A stretch of DNA of 64,000 nucleotides, from contig JBGAGE010000011.1 of NCBI GenBank assembly GCA_044226865.1, positions 133,688 through 197,687 on the forward strand, given 5' to 3'. Below are positions 7,738 to 16,474 of the stretch, piece after piece. The notes under the pieces were generated by a model. The model worked only from the letters and a program-made list of their open reading frames with translations, did not search any database and was not told the DNA's origin. The DNA is from TMP-86 sp044226865 (GTDB lineage Bacteria; Pseudomonadota; Gammaproteobacteria; Steroidobacterales; Steroidobacteraceae). Position numbers and translations under genes: made by a program. Positions within the stretch are counted from its first letter, which is position 1. Each line of letters begins with the position of its first letter.

Positions 7738-9851
7738 CGTCTCCGGGCGCTGATGACGTTGGGGAGTTGGGAGATGCGCGCCAGGACGCGGGAGAGTTGC
7801 GGCAGGCCGTTCACCTGCAGGGTGAGCTGCATGTGCGCCAGGTTCTCCGCCTTGTCGGTCACCGTGTTCATGCCGCGGATGCTGATTTTTTCGTCGGCGA
7901 TGGCCGAGCTCACGTCGCGCACCAGCCCGCGGCGGTCGTGGGCGCGTACGTCGATGTCGACGTTGAACTCGCCTTCGGCACTCTTGCCCCAGTCGATTGC
8001 CAGCACGCGTGCCGGGTTGCGGGCGGCCAGGCGGATGAAGTTGCTGCACGACTGCGAGTGGATGCTTACGCCGCGGCCCACCGCCAGATAGCCGCTGATG
8101 GCCTCGGGCGGCACCGGATTGCAGCACTTGGGATAGGTGGCGAACAGGTCGCCGATGCCCTGCACGGCCTGGCCGCGCTCCGGCGCCCGCGCCGGCTTGG
8201 GCTTCACCAGGCCGGATTTTTCGCGGGCGTGCTGGATGCGCTGGATGGCGCCGACCACCTGGCTCGGGGTCACATCGCCGGCTCCCAGGGCTTCGTGCAG
8301 CGCATCGGTATTGGGCAGCCGCAGCTCGCACAGCAGCTCGGGCATGGATGGAGTCTGCACGCCCAGCCGCTGCAGTTCGCGCTCCAGCAGCGCGCGTCCC
8401 TCGCTCTTGTTCTGGGTCTCATCGAGCTTGCGGAACCACGCCTTCACCTTGGCGCGGTTGCGCGGGCTGGCAAGAAACCCCGATTGCGGCGAGAGCCAGT
8501 CGCGCGAGGGCTGTGCCGCCTTGCTGGTGATGATTTCCACCGTGTCGCTGTTCTTAAGGCGATGGTTCAACGGCACCATCTTGCCGTTGACGCGCGCGCC
8601 GCGCGTGCGATGGCCGAGGTCGGTGTGCACCTGGTAGGCGAAATCCAAGGGTGTGCCATTGACGGGGATGTCGACGATCTCTCCCTTGGGCGAGAGCACG
8701 TAGATGCGGTCGGCGAACAGGTCCACGCGCACCCGGTCGAGAAAATCGCGGCCCGACTCACCGCCTTCGGCAGGCGCGAGCAGCGTGCGAAGCTGGTTGA
8801 TCTTGCGCTCGTAGGCGGCATCGGAACGGCCGCCTTCCTTGTAGCGCCAATGCGAGGCAACGCCGCGCTCGCAGGCCGCATGCATCTCATGGGTGCGGAT
8901 CTGCACTTCCACCGCCTCCCCACCGGGGCCTATCACGGCCGTGTGGATGGAGCGGTAGAGATTGTCCTTCGGCGTGGCGATGTAGTCGTCGAACTCGCCG
9001 GGGATGAAGGACCAGAGCGAGTGCACGACACCGAGCGCGGCATAGCAGTCGGCGATGGTGTCGACCATGACGCGCGCCGCGCGCACGTCCATCACCCGTT
9101 CGAACGGCACCTGCTTGCGCTGCATCTTGCGCCAGATGCTGTAGATGTGCTTTGGACGGGCGCTGATGCTGGCCTTGATGCCGGCAGCGGCAAGGTGGCT
9201 GGACAGTTCGGTCTCGAAGCGTTGCAGGTAGTCCTCGCGCTCGGAGCGGCGCGATTTCAACGCGGTGGCGATGCGCCGGTATTCCGCCGGCTGCAGGTAT
9301 CGGAATGCGTAGTCCTCCAACTCCCACTTGATCTGCCACACACCCAGGCGGTTGGCCAGCGGCGCATAGACCTCGCGGGTTTCCACCGCCAGGCGTTCCT
9401 GCAGCGGCGCCGGCTGGCGGCGCGCGGCGCGCAGCTTCTGCAATTGCTCGGCCAGCCGCACCACCACCAGCCGCACGTCGGCGACCACGGCGACCAGCAT
9501 CTTGCGCAGGGCTTCAGCCTGCGCGGGCGGCAGCCCCGCCTCCGGCGTCCAGCCGGCCGGCAGCCCGAAATCCCCCAGCTGATTGAGCTCGCGCGCCAGG
9601 CGCGCCGCAGCCTCGCCAAACCGCTTCGCGGCGGTCTCGCGATCCAGGTGCTGGGACTGCAGCAGCGGATGCAGCGCGGTGGCGATGATCAGGTCGTCAT
9701 CGGCCTCCAGGCCCTGCACGATCTCCGCACTTTCCAGGCCCGCCTCGAGGAGCGGCGCTGCATCCGGCGGCAGCGGCCATTCGCGCAATGCTGCCAGCGC
9801 CTCCCGAACCCGGGGGGCGACCGTTATGCGCTGTGATGTCGTTGTTTCCAC
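7731..9851 (-). CDS. relA: (p)ppGpp synthetase RelA
   Basis: RelA/SpoT-family protein of the stringent response. The N-terminal hydrolase region has lost the HD metal site (no HDxxED-like motif around IIATALHPLLQ). The synthetase domain carries EFDDYIATPKDNLYRSIHT; the acidic EFDD matches the EXDD signature of monofunctional RelA rather than the RXKD of bifunctional SpoT. A TGS domain (DRIYVLSPKGEIVDIP) and a C-terminal ACT domain (VDIDVRAHDRRGLVRDVSSAI) follow. The frame is open upstream to 9983, but that would overlap divergent ruvC. I favour the GTG at 9851 (706 residues); the exact start is uncertain. Confidence 0.9.
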   Translation of the reverse strand: METTTSQRITVAPRVREALAALREWPLPPDAAPLLEAGLESAEIVQGLEADDDLIIATALHPLLQSQHLDRETAAKRFGEAAARLARELNQLGDFGLPAGWTPEAGLPPAQAEALRKMLVAVVADVRLVVVRLAEQLQKLRAARRQPAPLQERLAVETREVYAPLANRLGVWQIKWELEDYAFRYLQPAEYRRIATALKSRRSEREDYLQRFETELSSHLAAAGIKASISARPKHIYSIWRKMQRKQVPFERVMDVRAARVMVDTIADCYAALGVVHSLWSFIPGEFDDYIATPKDNLYRSIHTAVIGPGGEAVEVQIRTHEMHAACERGVASHWRYKEGGRSDAAYERKINQLRTLLAPAEGGESGRDFLDRVRVDLFADRIYVLSPKGEIVDIPVNGTPLDFAYQVHTDLGHRTRGARVNGKMVPLNHRLKNSDTVEIITSKAAQPSRDWLSPQSGFLASPRNRAKVKAWFRKLDETQNKSEGRALLERELQRLGVQTPSMPELLCELRLPNTDALHEALGAGDVTPSQVVGAIQRIQHAREKSGLVKPKPARAPERGQAVQGIGDLFATYPKCCNPVPPEAISGYLAVGRGVSIHSQSCSNFIRLAARNPARVLAIDWGKSAEGEFNVDIDVRAHDRRGLVRDVSSAIADEKISIRGMNTVTDKAENLAHMQLTLQVNGLPQLSRVLARISQLPNVISARRRR

Positions 9852-9924
9852 TGGAGAATGCCGGCGGATTGAAGGTGGGTTTGCCGGGGCATTGCCGGTA
9901 TCATAGCCGCCGGACAGCAACACG

Positions 9925-10485
9925 GTGAATTCCTTGCGGATACTTGGCATCGACCCCGGCTCGCAGCGCACCGGATTTGGCATCCTGGATGCCGCCGGCC
10001 AGAAGCTCAGCTATGTGGCCAGCGGGGTCATCAGCACCCGTGAGGGCGAGTTCAGCGTGCGCCTGCACGAGATCTTCCGCTGTGTGCGCGACCTGGTGGC
10101 GCAATACCGCCCGCAGGAGATCGCCATCGAGCGGGTGTTCGTCAACCGCAACGTCGACAGCGCCCTGAAACTGGGGCAGGCGCGGGGCGCGGCCATCTGT
10201 GGCCTCGCCGATTGCGATGGCGCGGTATTCGAGTACGCGCCGCGGCAGATCAAGCTGGCGGTGGTGGGCACGGGCAGCGCGGAGAAGGGCCAGGTACAAC
10301 TCATGGTGAAGGGCCTTCTGAACCTGCAGGGACAGGTGGCCGCCGATGCGGCCGATGCGCTGGCGGCGGCGGTCTGTCATGCCATGCGTGGCGGCGCGGT
10401 GAGGCGGGGCGCGGCCGGTATGCGCATGGCCACCCGCACCCGCAGTTCGGGCCGCGGCTTGCGGTTGGCGGTGCGGCCGCGATGA
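9925..10485 (+). CDS. ruvC: Holliday junction endonuclease RuvC
   Basis: Resolvase that cleaves Holliday junctions in complex with RuvAB. The GTG start gives 186 residues beginning MNSLRILGIDPGSQRTGFG, which holds the first catalytic aspartate; AIERVF supplies the glutamate, and VAADAADALAAAVCHA the C-terminal aspartates. The C-terminus has a basic extension (MATRTRSSGRGLRL) beyond the usual 173 residues. It overlaps ruvA by four bases and is divergent from relA. Confidence 0.95.
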   Translation: MNSLRILGIDPGSQRTGFGILDAAGQKLSYVASGVISTREGEFSVRLHEIFRCVRDLVAQYRPQEIAIERVFVNRNVDSALKLGQARGAAICGLADCDGAVFEYAPRQIKLAVVGTGSAEKGQVQLMVKGLLNLQGQVAADAADALAAAVCHAMRGGAVRRGAAGMRMATRTRSSGRGLRLAVRPR

Positions 10486-11081
10486 TCGGTTTCCTGAAGG
10501 GCCGCCTGGCAGCCAAGCAGCCGCCGAGCCTCTTGGTGGACGTGAATGGCGTGGGCTACGAGATTGAAGCGCCCATGTCCACGTTCTACACGCTGCCGGC
10601 GGTGGGCGAACCCACCTCGCTGTTCACGCACCTCGTGGTGCGCGAAGACGCGCATGTGCTGTTCGGCTTTGCCACCGAGGCCGAGCGCCGCCTGTTCCGC
10701 GCGCTGCTCAAGGTGTCCGGAGTGGGGCCAAAGATGGCGCTGGGCATCCTGTCCGGCTCCAGCGTCACGGATTTCCTGCGCATCGTCGAGGCCGAGGACA
10801 CGGCCATGCTCACGCGCATCCCCGGCATCGGCCGCAAGACCGCCGAGCGCGTCATCATCGAGATGCGCGACAGCGTGAAGAAGCTTTCCGGCGGCGGCGA
10901 TGCCACGTTCGCGCCAGCGGTGGGTGGCAGCGCCAGCGCCTACAGCGAGGCCTTCGGCGCCCTGGTGGCGCTCGGCTACAAGGCGCCCGAGGTGGCGCGT
11001 CTGCTCAAGGGCCAGGAAGATTCGGGACAGTCCACCGAGGAATTGATCCGCGGCGCGCTGAAGTCGGCGGCGAAGGCGTAG
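10482..11081 (+). CDS. ruvA: Holliday junction branch-migration subunit RuvA
   Basis: 199 residues starting MIGFLKGRLAAK at an ATGA overlap with ruvC. Domain I is an OB fold (LLVDVNGVGYEIEAP). Domain II contains the two helix-hairpin-helix motifs (LLKVSGVGPKMALGIL and LTRIPGIGRKTAERVIIEM) that hold the junction DNA. Domain III (about residues 150-199, EAFGALVALGYKAPEVARLL) contacts RuvB. A four-base gap separates it from ruvB. Confidence 0.96.
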   Translation: MIGFLKGRLAAKQPPSLLVDVNGVGYEIEAPMSTFYTLPAVGEPTSLFTHLVVREDAHVLFGFATEAERRLFRALLKVSGVGPKMALGILSGSSVTDFLRIVEAEDTAMLTRIPGIGRKTAERVIIEMRDSVKKLSGGGDATFAPAVGGSASAYSEAFGALVALGYKAPEVARLLKGQEDSGQSTEELIRGALKSAAKA

Positions 11082-11085
11082 GGCT

Positions 11086-12135
11086 ATGGCCATCGAAAAA
11101 GACCGCCTGATCACGGCAGCCGCCGGTCGCGACGACGAAGTCATCGACCGCGCCGTGCGCCCCAAGACACTGGCCGACTATGTGGGCCAGCCCAAGGTCA
11201 AGTCGCAGATGGAGATCTTCGTGCAGGCGGCACGGCAGCGGGGCGAGGCGCTGGATCACGTGTTGATCTTCGGCCCGCCGGGCCTGGGCAAGACCACGCT
11301 CGCCAACATCCTCGCCAATGAAATGCAGGTAAACCTGCGGCAGACCTCGGGTCCGGTACTGGAACGACCCGGTGACCTGGCGGCACTGCTCACCAACCTC
11401 GAGCCGCGCGATGTGCTGTTTGTGGATGAGATTCATCGCCTGAGTCCGGTGGTGGAGGAGATCCTCTATCCCGCCATGGAGGATTACCAGCTCGACATCC
11501 TCATCGGCGAAGGCCCGGGCGCGCGCTCCATCAAGCTCGACCTGCCGCCGTTCACGCTCATCGGCGCCACCACCCGCGCCGGCCTGTTGACCTCGCCCTT
11601 GCGTGACCGCTTCGGCATCGTGCAGAGGCTGGAGTTCTATTCCATCGCCGAGCTCACCGACATCGTGGTGCGCAGCGCCTCCATTCTCAAGCTCAAGCTG
11701 GAGCCCCAGGGCGCGCTGCGCATCGCCGAGCGGTCCCGAGGCACGCCGCGCATCGCCAATCGCCTGTTGCGGCGGGTGCGCGATTACGCGGAAGTGAAGG
11801 CCAATGGGCTCATCACCGGCCCGGTGGCCATCGCCGCCCTCGACATGCTCGACGTCGACCCCCTGGGGTTCGACCAACTCGACAGGAAGCTGTTGCTCAC
11901 CATCATCGAGCGCTTCGATGGCGGCCCCGTGGGCGTGGACAGCCTGGCCGCCGCCATGAGCGAGGAGCGTGGCACGCTCGAGGACGTGGTGGAACCGTTC
12001 CTGATCCAGCAGGGGTTCATCACGCGGACTTCGCGCGGCCGCATTGCCACCCGCAGCGCCTACCTGCATTTCGGCATGAAGGCCCCTGCGCCGGAGCGCG
12101 AGCTCAACCTGGGGCTGTTCAAGGATGAGTCCTGA
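11086..12135 (+). CDS. ruvB: Holliday junction branch-migration ATPase RuvB
   Basis: AAA+ motor that drives branch migration with RuvA. In its 349 residues I see the Walker A motif FGPPGLGKTTLANI, Walker B VLFVDEIHRL, sensor 1 TLIGATTRAGLL, the arginine-finger region SPLRDRFGI, sensor 2 SRGTPRIANRLLRRVRDY, and the C-terminal winged-helix domain ending GRIATRSAYLHFG. Nothing unusual apart from the tight packing with ruvA and the thioesterase gene. Confidence 0.97.
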   Translation: MAIEKDRLITAAAGRDDEVIDRAVRPKTLADYVGQPKVKSQMEIFVQAARQRGEALDHVLIFGPPGLGKTTLANILANEMQVNLRQTSGPVLERPGDLAALLTNLEPRDVLFVDEIHRLSPVVEEILYPAMEDYQLDILIGEGPGARSIKLDLPPFTLIGATTRAGLLTSPLRDRFGIVQRLEFYSIAELTDIVVRSASILKLKLEPQGALRIAERSRGTPRIANRLLRRVRDYAEVKANGLITGPVAIAALDMLDVDPLGFDQLDRKLLLTIIERFDGGPVGVDSLAAAMSEERGTLEDVVEPFLIQQGFITRTSRGRIATRSAYLHFGMKAPAPERELNLGLFKDES

Positions 12136-12136
12136 G

Positions 12137-12550
12137 ATGCAAGGACGGCCGAACTTCTCAGCCAGCTACCGGGTCTACTACGAGGATACCGATGCCGGTG
12201 GGGTGGTCTATTACGCCAACTATCTCAAATACATGGAGCGCTGCCGCACCGATTGGCTGGCGGCTCTCGGCATCGACCAATGGAAGCTGCGCCAGGAGCG
12301 CAACGTGCAGTTCGCCGTGGTGAACCTGGATATGAACTACCTGCGTCCCGCCAAGCTCGGCGATGACATCCGTGTCACGGCGGTGCTGATGCGCCTCACC
12401 GCCGTTACCTTTTCCTTCGAGCAGGACATCTGGCGCGGCGCGGATCAATTGGTCAAGGGCAATACCCGGGTTGCGTGTCTGGATTCGCTGAGCTTGAAGC
12501 CGCGGGCCATTCCGTCCGATTTATTCAAGGAGTGGCGTGATGAACAATGA
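12137..12550 (+). CDS. ybgC: Tol-Pal-associated acyl-CoA thioesterase
   Basis: Hot-dog-fold thioesterase, the conserved first gene of tol-pal operons. RVYYEDTDAGGVVYYANYLKYMERCRTDWL contains the catalytic aspartate and the family signature. I favour the ATG at 12137 because it leaves an N-terminus of about 11 residues before the RVYYEDTD block, as in E. coli YbgC. An earlier ATG at 12125 would overlap ruvB by 11 bases. It ends inside the start of tolQ. Confidence 0.9.
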   Translation: MQGRPNFSASYRVYYEDTDAGGVVYYANYLKYMERCRTDWLAALGIDQWKLRQERNVQFAVVNLDMNYLRPAKLGDDIRVTAVLMRLTAVTFSFEQDIWRGADQLVKGNTRVACLDSLSLKPRAIPSDLFKEWRDEQ

Positions 12551-13235
12551 TCTGTCGGTCTGGACCCTGGTGCTGGATGCCAGCCCCATCGTGCAGGCGG
12601 TGCTGGTGCTGCTGCTCGGCGCATCGGTGGCCTCCTGGGCCATCATCCTGCGCAAGCGCGGCGTCATTGGCCGTTCGCGCCGCGCTGCCGATCAGTTCGA
12701 ATCGGATTTCTGGTCGGGCGGCGACCTGAACGATCTCTACCGCCGTGTGGAGACGAAAGGCCGGGAAGGCACCGGTATGGAGAGCATCTTCGAGTCGGGC
12801 TTTCGCGAGTTCAGCCGGCTGCGCCAGCAGAATCTGCCCTCGGATGAATTGCTGGAAGGCTCGCGGCGCGCCATGCGCGTGGCACAGTTGCGGGAGATCG
12901 ATCGCCTCGAGCACAACCTGGCCATGCTCGCGACGGTGGGCTCGACCAGTCCCTACGTCGGTTTGTTCGGCACCGTGTGGGGCATCATGAGCGCCTTCCA
13001 CAACCTCGGCAACGTGCAGCAGGCAACGCTCGCCGCCGTGGCGCCGGGCATTGCCGAGGCGTTGATCGCCACCGCCATCGGCCTGTTTGCCGCCATTCCG
13101 GCCGTGATTGCCTACAACCGCTTTGCCGACCAGGTGAGCCGGCTGGAGCTGCGGTTCGACACCTTCATGGAAGAGTTCTCCACCATCCTGCAGCGTAATT
13201 CGGGCACGCGGGCTGCACCCTCGGGTACGCGCTGA
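12540..13235 (+). CDS. tolQ: TolQ, proton-channel subunit of the Tol-Pal system
   Basis: Inner-membrane MotA/ExbB-type protein, 231 residues. Three transmembrane helices are visible (about 15-36, 130-155, 167-190) with the conserved LATVGSTSPYVGLFGTVWGIM and GIAEALIATAIGLFAAIPAVIAYN blocks, the latter containing the polar residues that line the proton path. It forms the TolQR motor that energises TolA. The start ATG sits in the end of ybgC and the stop shares a base with the tolR ATG. Confidence 0.95.
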   Translation: MNNDLSVWTLVLDASPIVQAVLVLLLGASVASWAIILRKRGVIGRSRRAADQFESDFWSGGDLNDLYRRVETKGREGTGMESIFESGFREFSRLRQQNLPSDELLEGSRRAMRVAQLREIDRLEHNLAMLATVGSTSPYVGLFGTVWGIMSAFHNLGNVQQATLAAVAPGIAEALIATAIGLFAAIPAVIAYNRFADQVSRLELRFDTFMEEFSTILQRNSGTRAAPSGTR

Positions 13236-13702
13236 TGGCGCAGACCACGCGCCGCCGCCGCTTGATGGGGGAGATCAACGTCGTTCCCTACATCGACGTG
13301 ATGCTGGTGCTGCTCATCGTGTTCATGATCACGGCGCCACTGCTGACGCAGGGCGTCAAGGTTGACCTGCCGCAGGCCAGCGCCGATCCCATCGACGAGG
13401 AATTCCTGCAGAAGCATGAGCCCTTGATCGTCACCGTGGATCGCAACGGCCGGTTGTATTTCAACATGGGCAAGACCCCGGACCAGCCCACCACCGAGAG
13501 CGTGATCGCCACGCGGGTGGCCGCGGTGCTGCGCCGCGACCCGCGCACGCCGGTGCTGGTGCGCGCGGACACGAATGTGCCGTATGGCAATGTCGTGCAC
13601 GCCATGGTGATGCTGCAGAAGGCCGGGGCGGATAAGGTGGGCTTGCTGACCGATCCGCAGAAGCCCGCTCCCCGTGGCAAGCGCGACGCGGCGGAGAGCT
13701 GA
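13235..13702 (+). CDS. tolR: TolR, motor subunit of the Tol-Pal system
   Basis: ExbD/TolR-family protein of 155 residues. A short basic N-terminus is followed by a single membrane anchor starting at INVVPYIDVMLVLLIVFMITA, which holds the essential aspartate of the proton pathway. The periplasmic domain follows (about residues 45-140, VPYGNVVHAMVMLQKAGADKVGLLTDP). It partners TolQ and couples the proton gradient to TolA. Confidence 0.95.
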   Translation: MAQTTRRRRLMGEINVVPYIDVMLVLLIVFMITAPLLTQGVKVDLPQASADPIDEEFLQKHEPLIVTVDRNGRLYFNMGKTPDQPTTESVIATRVAAVLRRDPRTPVLVRADTNVPYGNVVHAMVMLQKAGADKVGLLTDPQKPAPRGKRDAAES

Positions 13703-13704
13703 CG

Positions 13705-14607
13705 ATGTCGCAGGTGCTGCGCGAACATTCCTGGCCGCTGGTCGGCTCCGTGCTGTTGCACGGCGCATTGGTGGTGGCGTTGATCCTGGTGGCGAAGATT
13801 TCCTTCGACCGGCCCGCCGTGGTGCCGATGGGCCCGTCCGTGAATGCCGTCGCGGTGGATTCCCAGGTGCTCAAGGTGGCGCAACAGCGCAAGCAGGACG
13901 CCATCCAGCGCAAGGCCGCCGCCGAGGCGCGCGCCCGCGAGGAGGCCGAACAACGGCGTATCGCACAGGAGCAGGAGCGGGAGCAGGCGGAACAAGCCAA
14001 GGCTGAAGCCGCCAAGGCCGAGGCGGCGAAGGCCGCCGCAGCGCAGCGTGCCGTAGAATTGGAAGCCACGCAGAAGGCGGCGGCGCTGGCGGCCAAGAGT
14101 GCCGCAGCGAAGACGGCCGCCCTGCAAGCCGCTGCAGCCAAGGCTGCCGCGCAGCGTGCGCAGGCGGACAAGGCCGTCGCGGCCAAGGCGCAGGCGGCGA
14201 AGGCGGCGGCGGAGCGCGAGCAGCAGGAGCAGGCGGCTGCGGCGGCCGATCAAAAGGCACGTGCCGCGCGCGAGGCCGAACTCAGGCGCCAGGTGGCCGA
14301 GGAAGAGCGCCTGAGCGCGCTGCAGTCAGGACCCTTGCAGGCGAGTTACATCGCGAGCCTGCAGAACAAGATCACGCGATCCTGGACCAAGCCGCCGTCG
14401 GCGCGTCCCGGTATCGTCTGCAAGATCGCGGTCACCCAGGTGGCCGGCGGCGAAGTGATCACCGCCCGCGTCACCGATTGCAATGGCGATGAAGCAGTGC
14501 GACAGTCCATCGAGACTGCGGTTTTCAAGGCCTCGCCGCTGCCGCAGCCGCCGGATCCTGCCCTGTTCCAACGTAACCTGACCCTGGTGTTCAAGCCCAA
14601 TGAATAA
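13705..14607 (+). CDS. tolA: TolA, energy-transducing envelope-spanning protein
   Basis: 300 residues in three domains. A membrane anchor (about 12-32) carries the conserved SHLPL-like region in variant form. A long Ala/Lys/Glu/Gln-rich helical stalk (about 60-205) is strongly periodic. A C-terminal TolA/TonB-like domain follows (about 210-300, YIASLQNKITRSWTKPP and the Cys pair in VCKIAVTQVAGGEVITARVTDC). It connects the TolQR motor to TolB/Pal at the outer membrane. The last eight bases overlap tolB. Confidence 0.93.
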   Translation: MSQVLREHSWPLVGSVLLHGALVVALILVAKISFDRPAVVPMGPSVNAVAVDSQVLKVAQQRKQDAIQRKAAAEARAREEAEQRRIAQEQEREQAEQAKAEAAKAEAAKAAAAQRAVELEATQKAAALAAKSAAAKTAALQAAAAKAAAQRAQADKAVAAKAQAAKAAAEREQQEQAAAAADQKARAAREAELRRQVAEEERLSALQSGPLQASYIASLQNKITRSWTKPPSARPGIVCKIAVTQVAGGEVITARVTDCNGDEAVRQSIETAVFKASPLPQPPDPALFQRNLTLVFKPNE

Positions 14608-15895
14608 ATCCTTGCCTGTCGGCCTGCTCCTGTTATTGCTGTTCGGCGCCACGGCGCGCGCGCAGCTGGTGGTCGAGATCACCCAAGGCCAGGCGGATGC
14701 CATTCCCATTGCCATCGTGCCATTCGGTTCGACGGATGCGACGCCGGTATTCGATGTGGCGCAGGTGGTGACAGCGGATCTCGGCGGCAGTGGCCGCTTC
14801 GCCCCCATGAACCGCAACGACATGGCCGACAGGCCCGCGAAGGGTGCGGACATCGTGTTCAACGACTGGCGCACGCTCAAGACCGATTACATCGTCGTCG
14901 GCCAGCTGCAGACGCTCGACACCAACCGTTACCAGGTGGTGTTCGAGCTGTTCAATGTGCTCAATCACCAGCGGCTGCTCGGGTTCCAGATCACCGCCAA
15001 CCGGGCGGGGCTGCGCCTCGCCAGCCACCAGGTGGCGGACATGATCTACGAGAAGATCATCGGCGTGAAAGGCGCGTTCGCCACCCGCATTGCCTACATC
15101 GCCGTGGCGGGCCGCGCACCCAACCGGCAGTACCGGTTGATCGTGGCCGATGCCGACGGCGAGAACCAGCGCGTGGTGATGCAATCCGGGGAACCGCTGA
15201 TGTCGCCGGCCTGGTCGCCCGACGGCCAGAGCATTGCGTACGTATCCTTCGAGAACCGGCTGCCGGCGGTGTTCGTCCAGCACCTGAGGAGCGGCGAGCG
15301 GCGGCGCGTGTCGGCCAAGGCGGGGGTCAACCAGGCGCCGGCCTGGTCGCCCGATGGCAAGAAGCTCGCGCTCACCCTGTCCTCGCGCGATGGCAACCTC
15401 GACATCTACATCCTCGACCTGGCCTCCCAGGCGCTGAAGCGCTTCACCGAGGACCCGGCCATCGAGACCGAACCGCAATGGTCGCGTGACGGGCAATCCC
15501 TCTACTTCACCTCGGACCGCGCCGGCGGGCCGCAGATCTACAAGCAATCCCTGGCGCAGGGGAGCCGTGCGCAGCGGCTCACGTTCGAGGGCGGCTACAA
15601 CGGGCGGCCACGGCTCTCGCCCGACGAAAGCCAGCTGGCCTTCGTCACGCAGGATGGCAGTGGCTATCACATCGCTGTGCAGGACCTGGGCGATGGCCGG
15701 GGCGGCATGCGGGTGCTCACGCGCGGGCGCTTCGACGAGTCGCCGAGCTTCGCCCCCAACGGCGCCGTGCTCATCTATGCCAGCCGCGACCGCGGTCGGG
15801 GTGTGCTGGCGTTGGTCAGCACCGACGGGCGCGTGCAGCAGCGATTGGTGTCGAGCGAAGGCGAGGTGCGTGAACCTGCTTGGGCTGCCTACTAA
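14600..15895 (+). CDS. tolB: TolB, periplasmic beta-propeller of the Tol-Pal system
   Basis: 431 residues with a signal peptide (LPVGLLLLLLFGATARA). The N-terminal alpha/beta domain ends near residue 165. A six-bladed WD40-like propeller follows, shown by repeated SPAWSPDGQSIAYVSFE, APAWSPDGKKLALTLS, EPQWSRDGQSLYFTSDR and RPRLSPDESQLAFVT blades. It shuttles between Pal and TolA. A 36-base gap with GGAGG before the next ATG separates it from pal. Confidence 0.96.
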   Translation: MNKSLPVGLLLLLLFGATARAQLVVEITQGQADAIPIAIVPFGSTDATPVFDVAQVVTADLGGSGRFAPMNRNDMADRPAKGADIVFNDWRTLKTDYIVVGQLQTLDTNRYQVVFELFNVLNHQRLLGFQITANRAGLRLASHQVADMIYEKIIGVKGAFATRIAYIAVAGRAPNRQYRLIVADADGENQRVVMQSGEPLMSPAWSPDGQSIAYVSFENRLPAVFVQHLRSGERRRVSAKAGVNQAPAWSPDGKKLALTLSSRDGNLDIYILDLASQALKRFTEDPAIETEPQWSRDGQSLYFTSDRAGGPQIYKQSLAQGSRAQRLTFEGGYNGRPRLSPDESQLAFVTQDGSGYHIAVQDLGDGRGGMRVLTRGRFDESPSFAPNGAVLIYASRDRGRGVLALVSTDGRVQQRLVSSEGEVREPAWAAY

Positions 15896-15931
15896 TCGCG
15901 GTACACTAGGATATTAGAGTCGGAGGACACG

Positions 15932-16474
15932 ATGAAAAAAGTGCTGATGGTGACGATGATCGCTTCGTTGGGGTTGGCCCTGGCGGGCTGCCCGAAGAAG
16001 CCCACGGTGAAGCCGGACGCCAACGCCCAATCGCAGGTGCCGGCGGGCGGCAGCGCCACCGATGCCGACACGGGTCCGCAGACCGGCTCGGCCACGCCCT
16101 TCGGCGATGCTGGCGGCGCGGCAGGCGCAGCCGCTGCGGCGGTCGCGGGCAAGATCATCTATTTCGACTACGACAAGGTTGAAATCAGGTCCGAATACGC
16201 GGGCATCATCACCGAGGTGGCGCGCGCGCTGGTTGCGCACCCGGCATGGAAAGTCAGATTGGAAGGCAATACCGACGAACGCGGCACGCGCGAGTACAAC
16301 ATTGGCCTGGGCGAACGGCGTGCGCAGGCCGTGCGCCGCGCCTTGATGCTGCAGGGCGCGACGGACGCGCAACTCTCCACCGTGAGCTACGGCGAGGAGC
16401 GGCCCGCCGCCGAGGGTGAAGACGACGCGGCATTCGCCAAGAACCGCCGCGTCGAGATGGTTGCCTTGCCATGA
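15932..16474 (+). CDS. pal: Pal, peptidoglycan-associated outer-membrane lipoprotein
   Basis: 180 residues. The lipobox LALAGC gives a lipidated cysteine at about residue 18, followed by a Pro/Ala/Gly-rich linker. An OmpA-like peptidoglycan-binding domain spans about residues 70-180 (IIYFDYDKVEIRSEY, LEGNTDERGTREYNIGLGERRA, KNRRVEM). The NTDERG and GERRA blocks bind diaminopimelate. It is the outer-membrane anchor of the Tol-Pal system. Its stop overlaps the next gene by four bases. Confidence 0.96.
   Translation: MKKVLMVTMIASLGLALAGCPKKPTVKPDANAQSQVPAGGSATDADTGPQTGSATPFGDAGGAAGAAAAAVAGKIIYFDYDKVEIRSEYAGIITEVARALVAHPAWKVRLEGNTDERGTREYNIGLGERRAQAVRRALMLQGATDAQLSTVSYGEERPAAEGEDDAAFAKNRRVEMVALP

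Noticed and set aside
7698..9836. A 712-codon plus-strand frame opposite relA
   Set aside because: Codon structure and motifs belong to relA on the minus strand; the plus frame is compositional shadow.
9851..9983. A longer relA reaching upstream to 9983
   Set aside because: It would overlap the divergent ruvC start, and the added residues show no family similarity.
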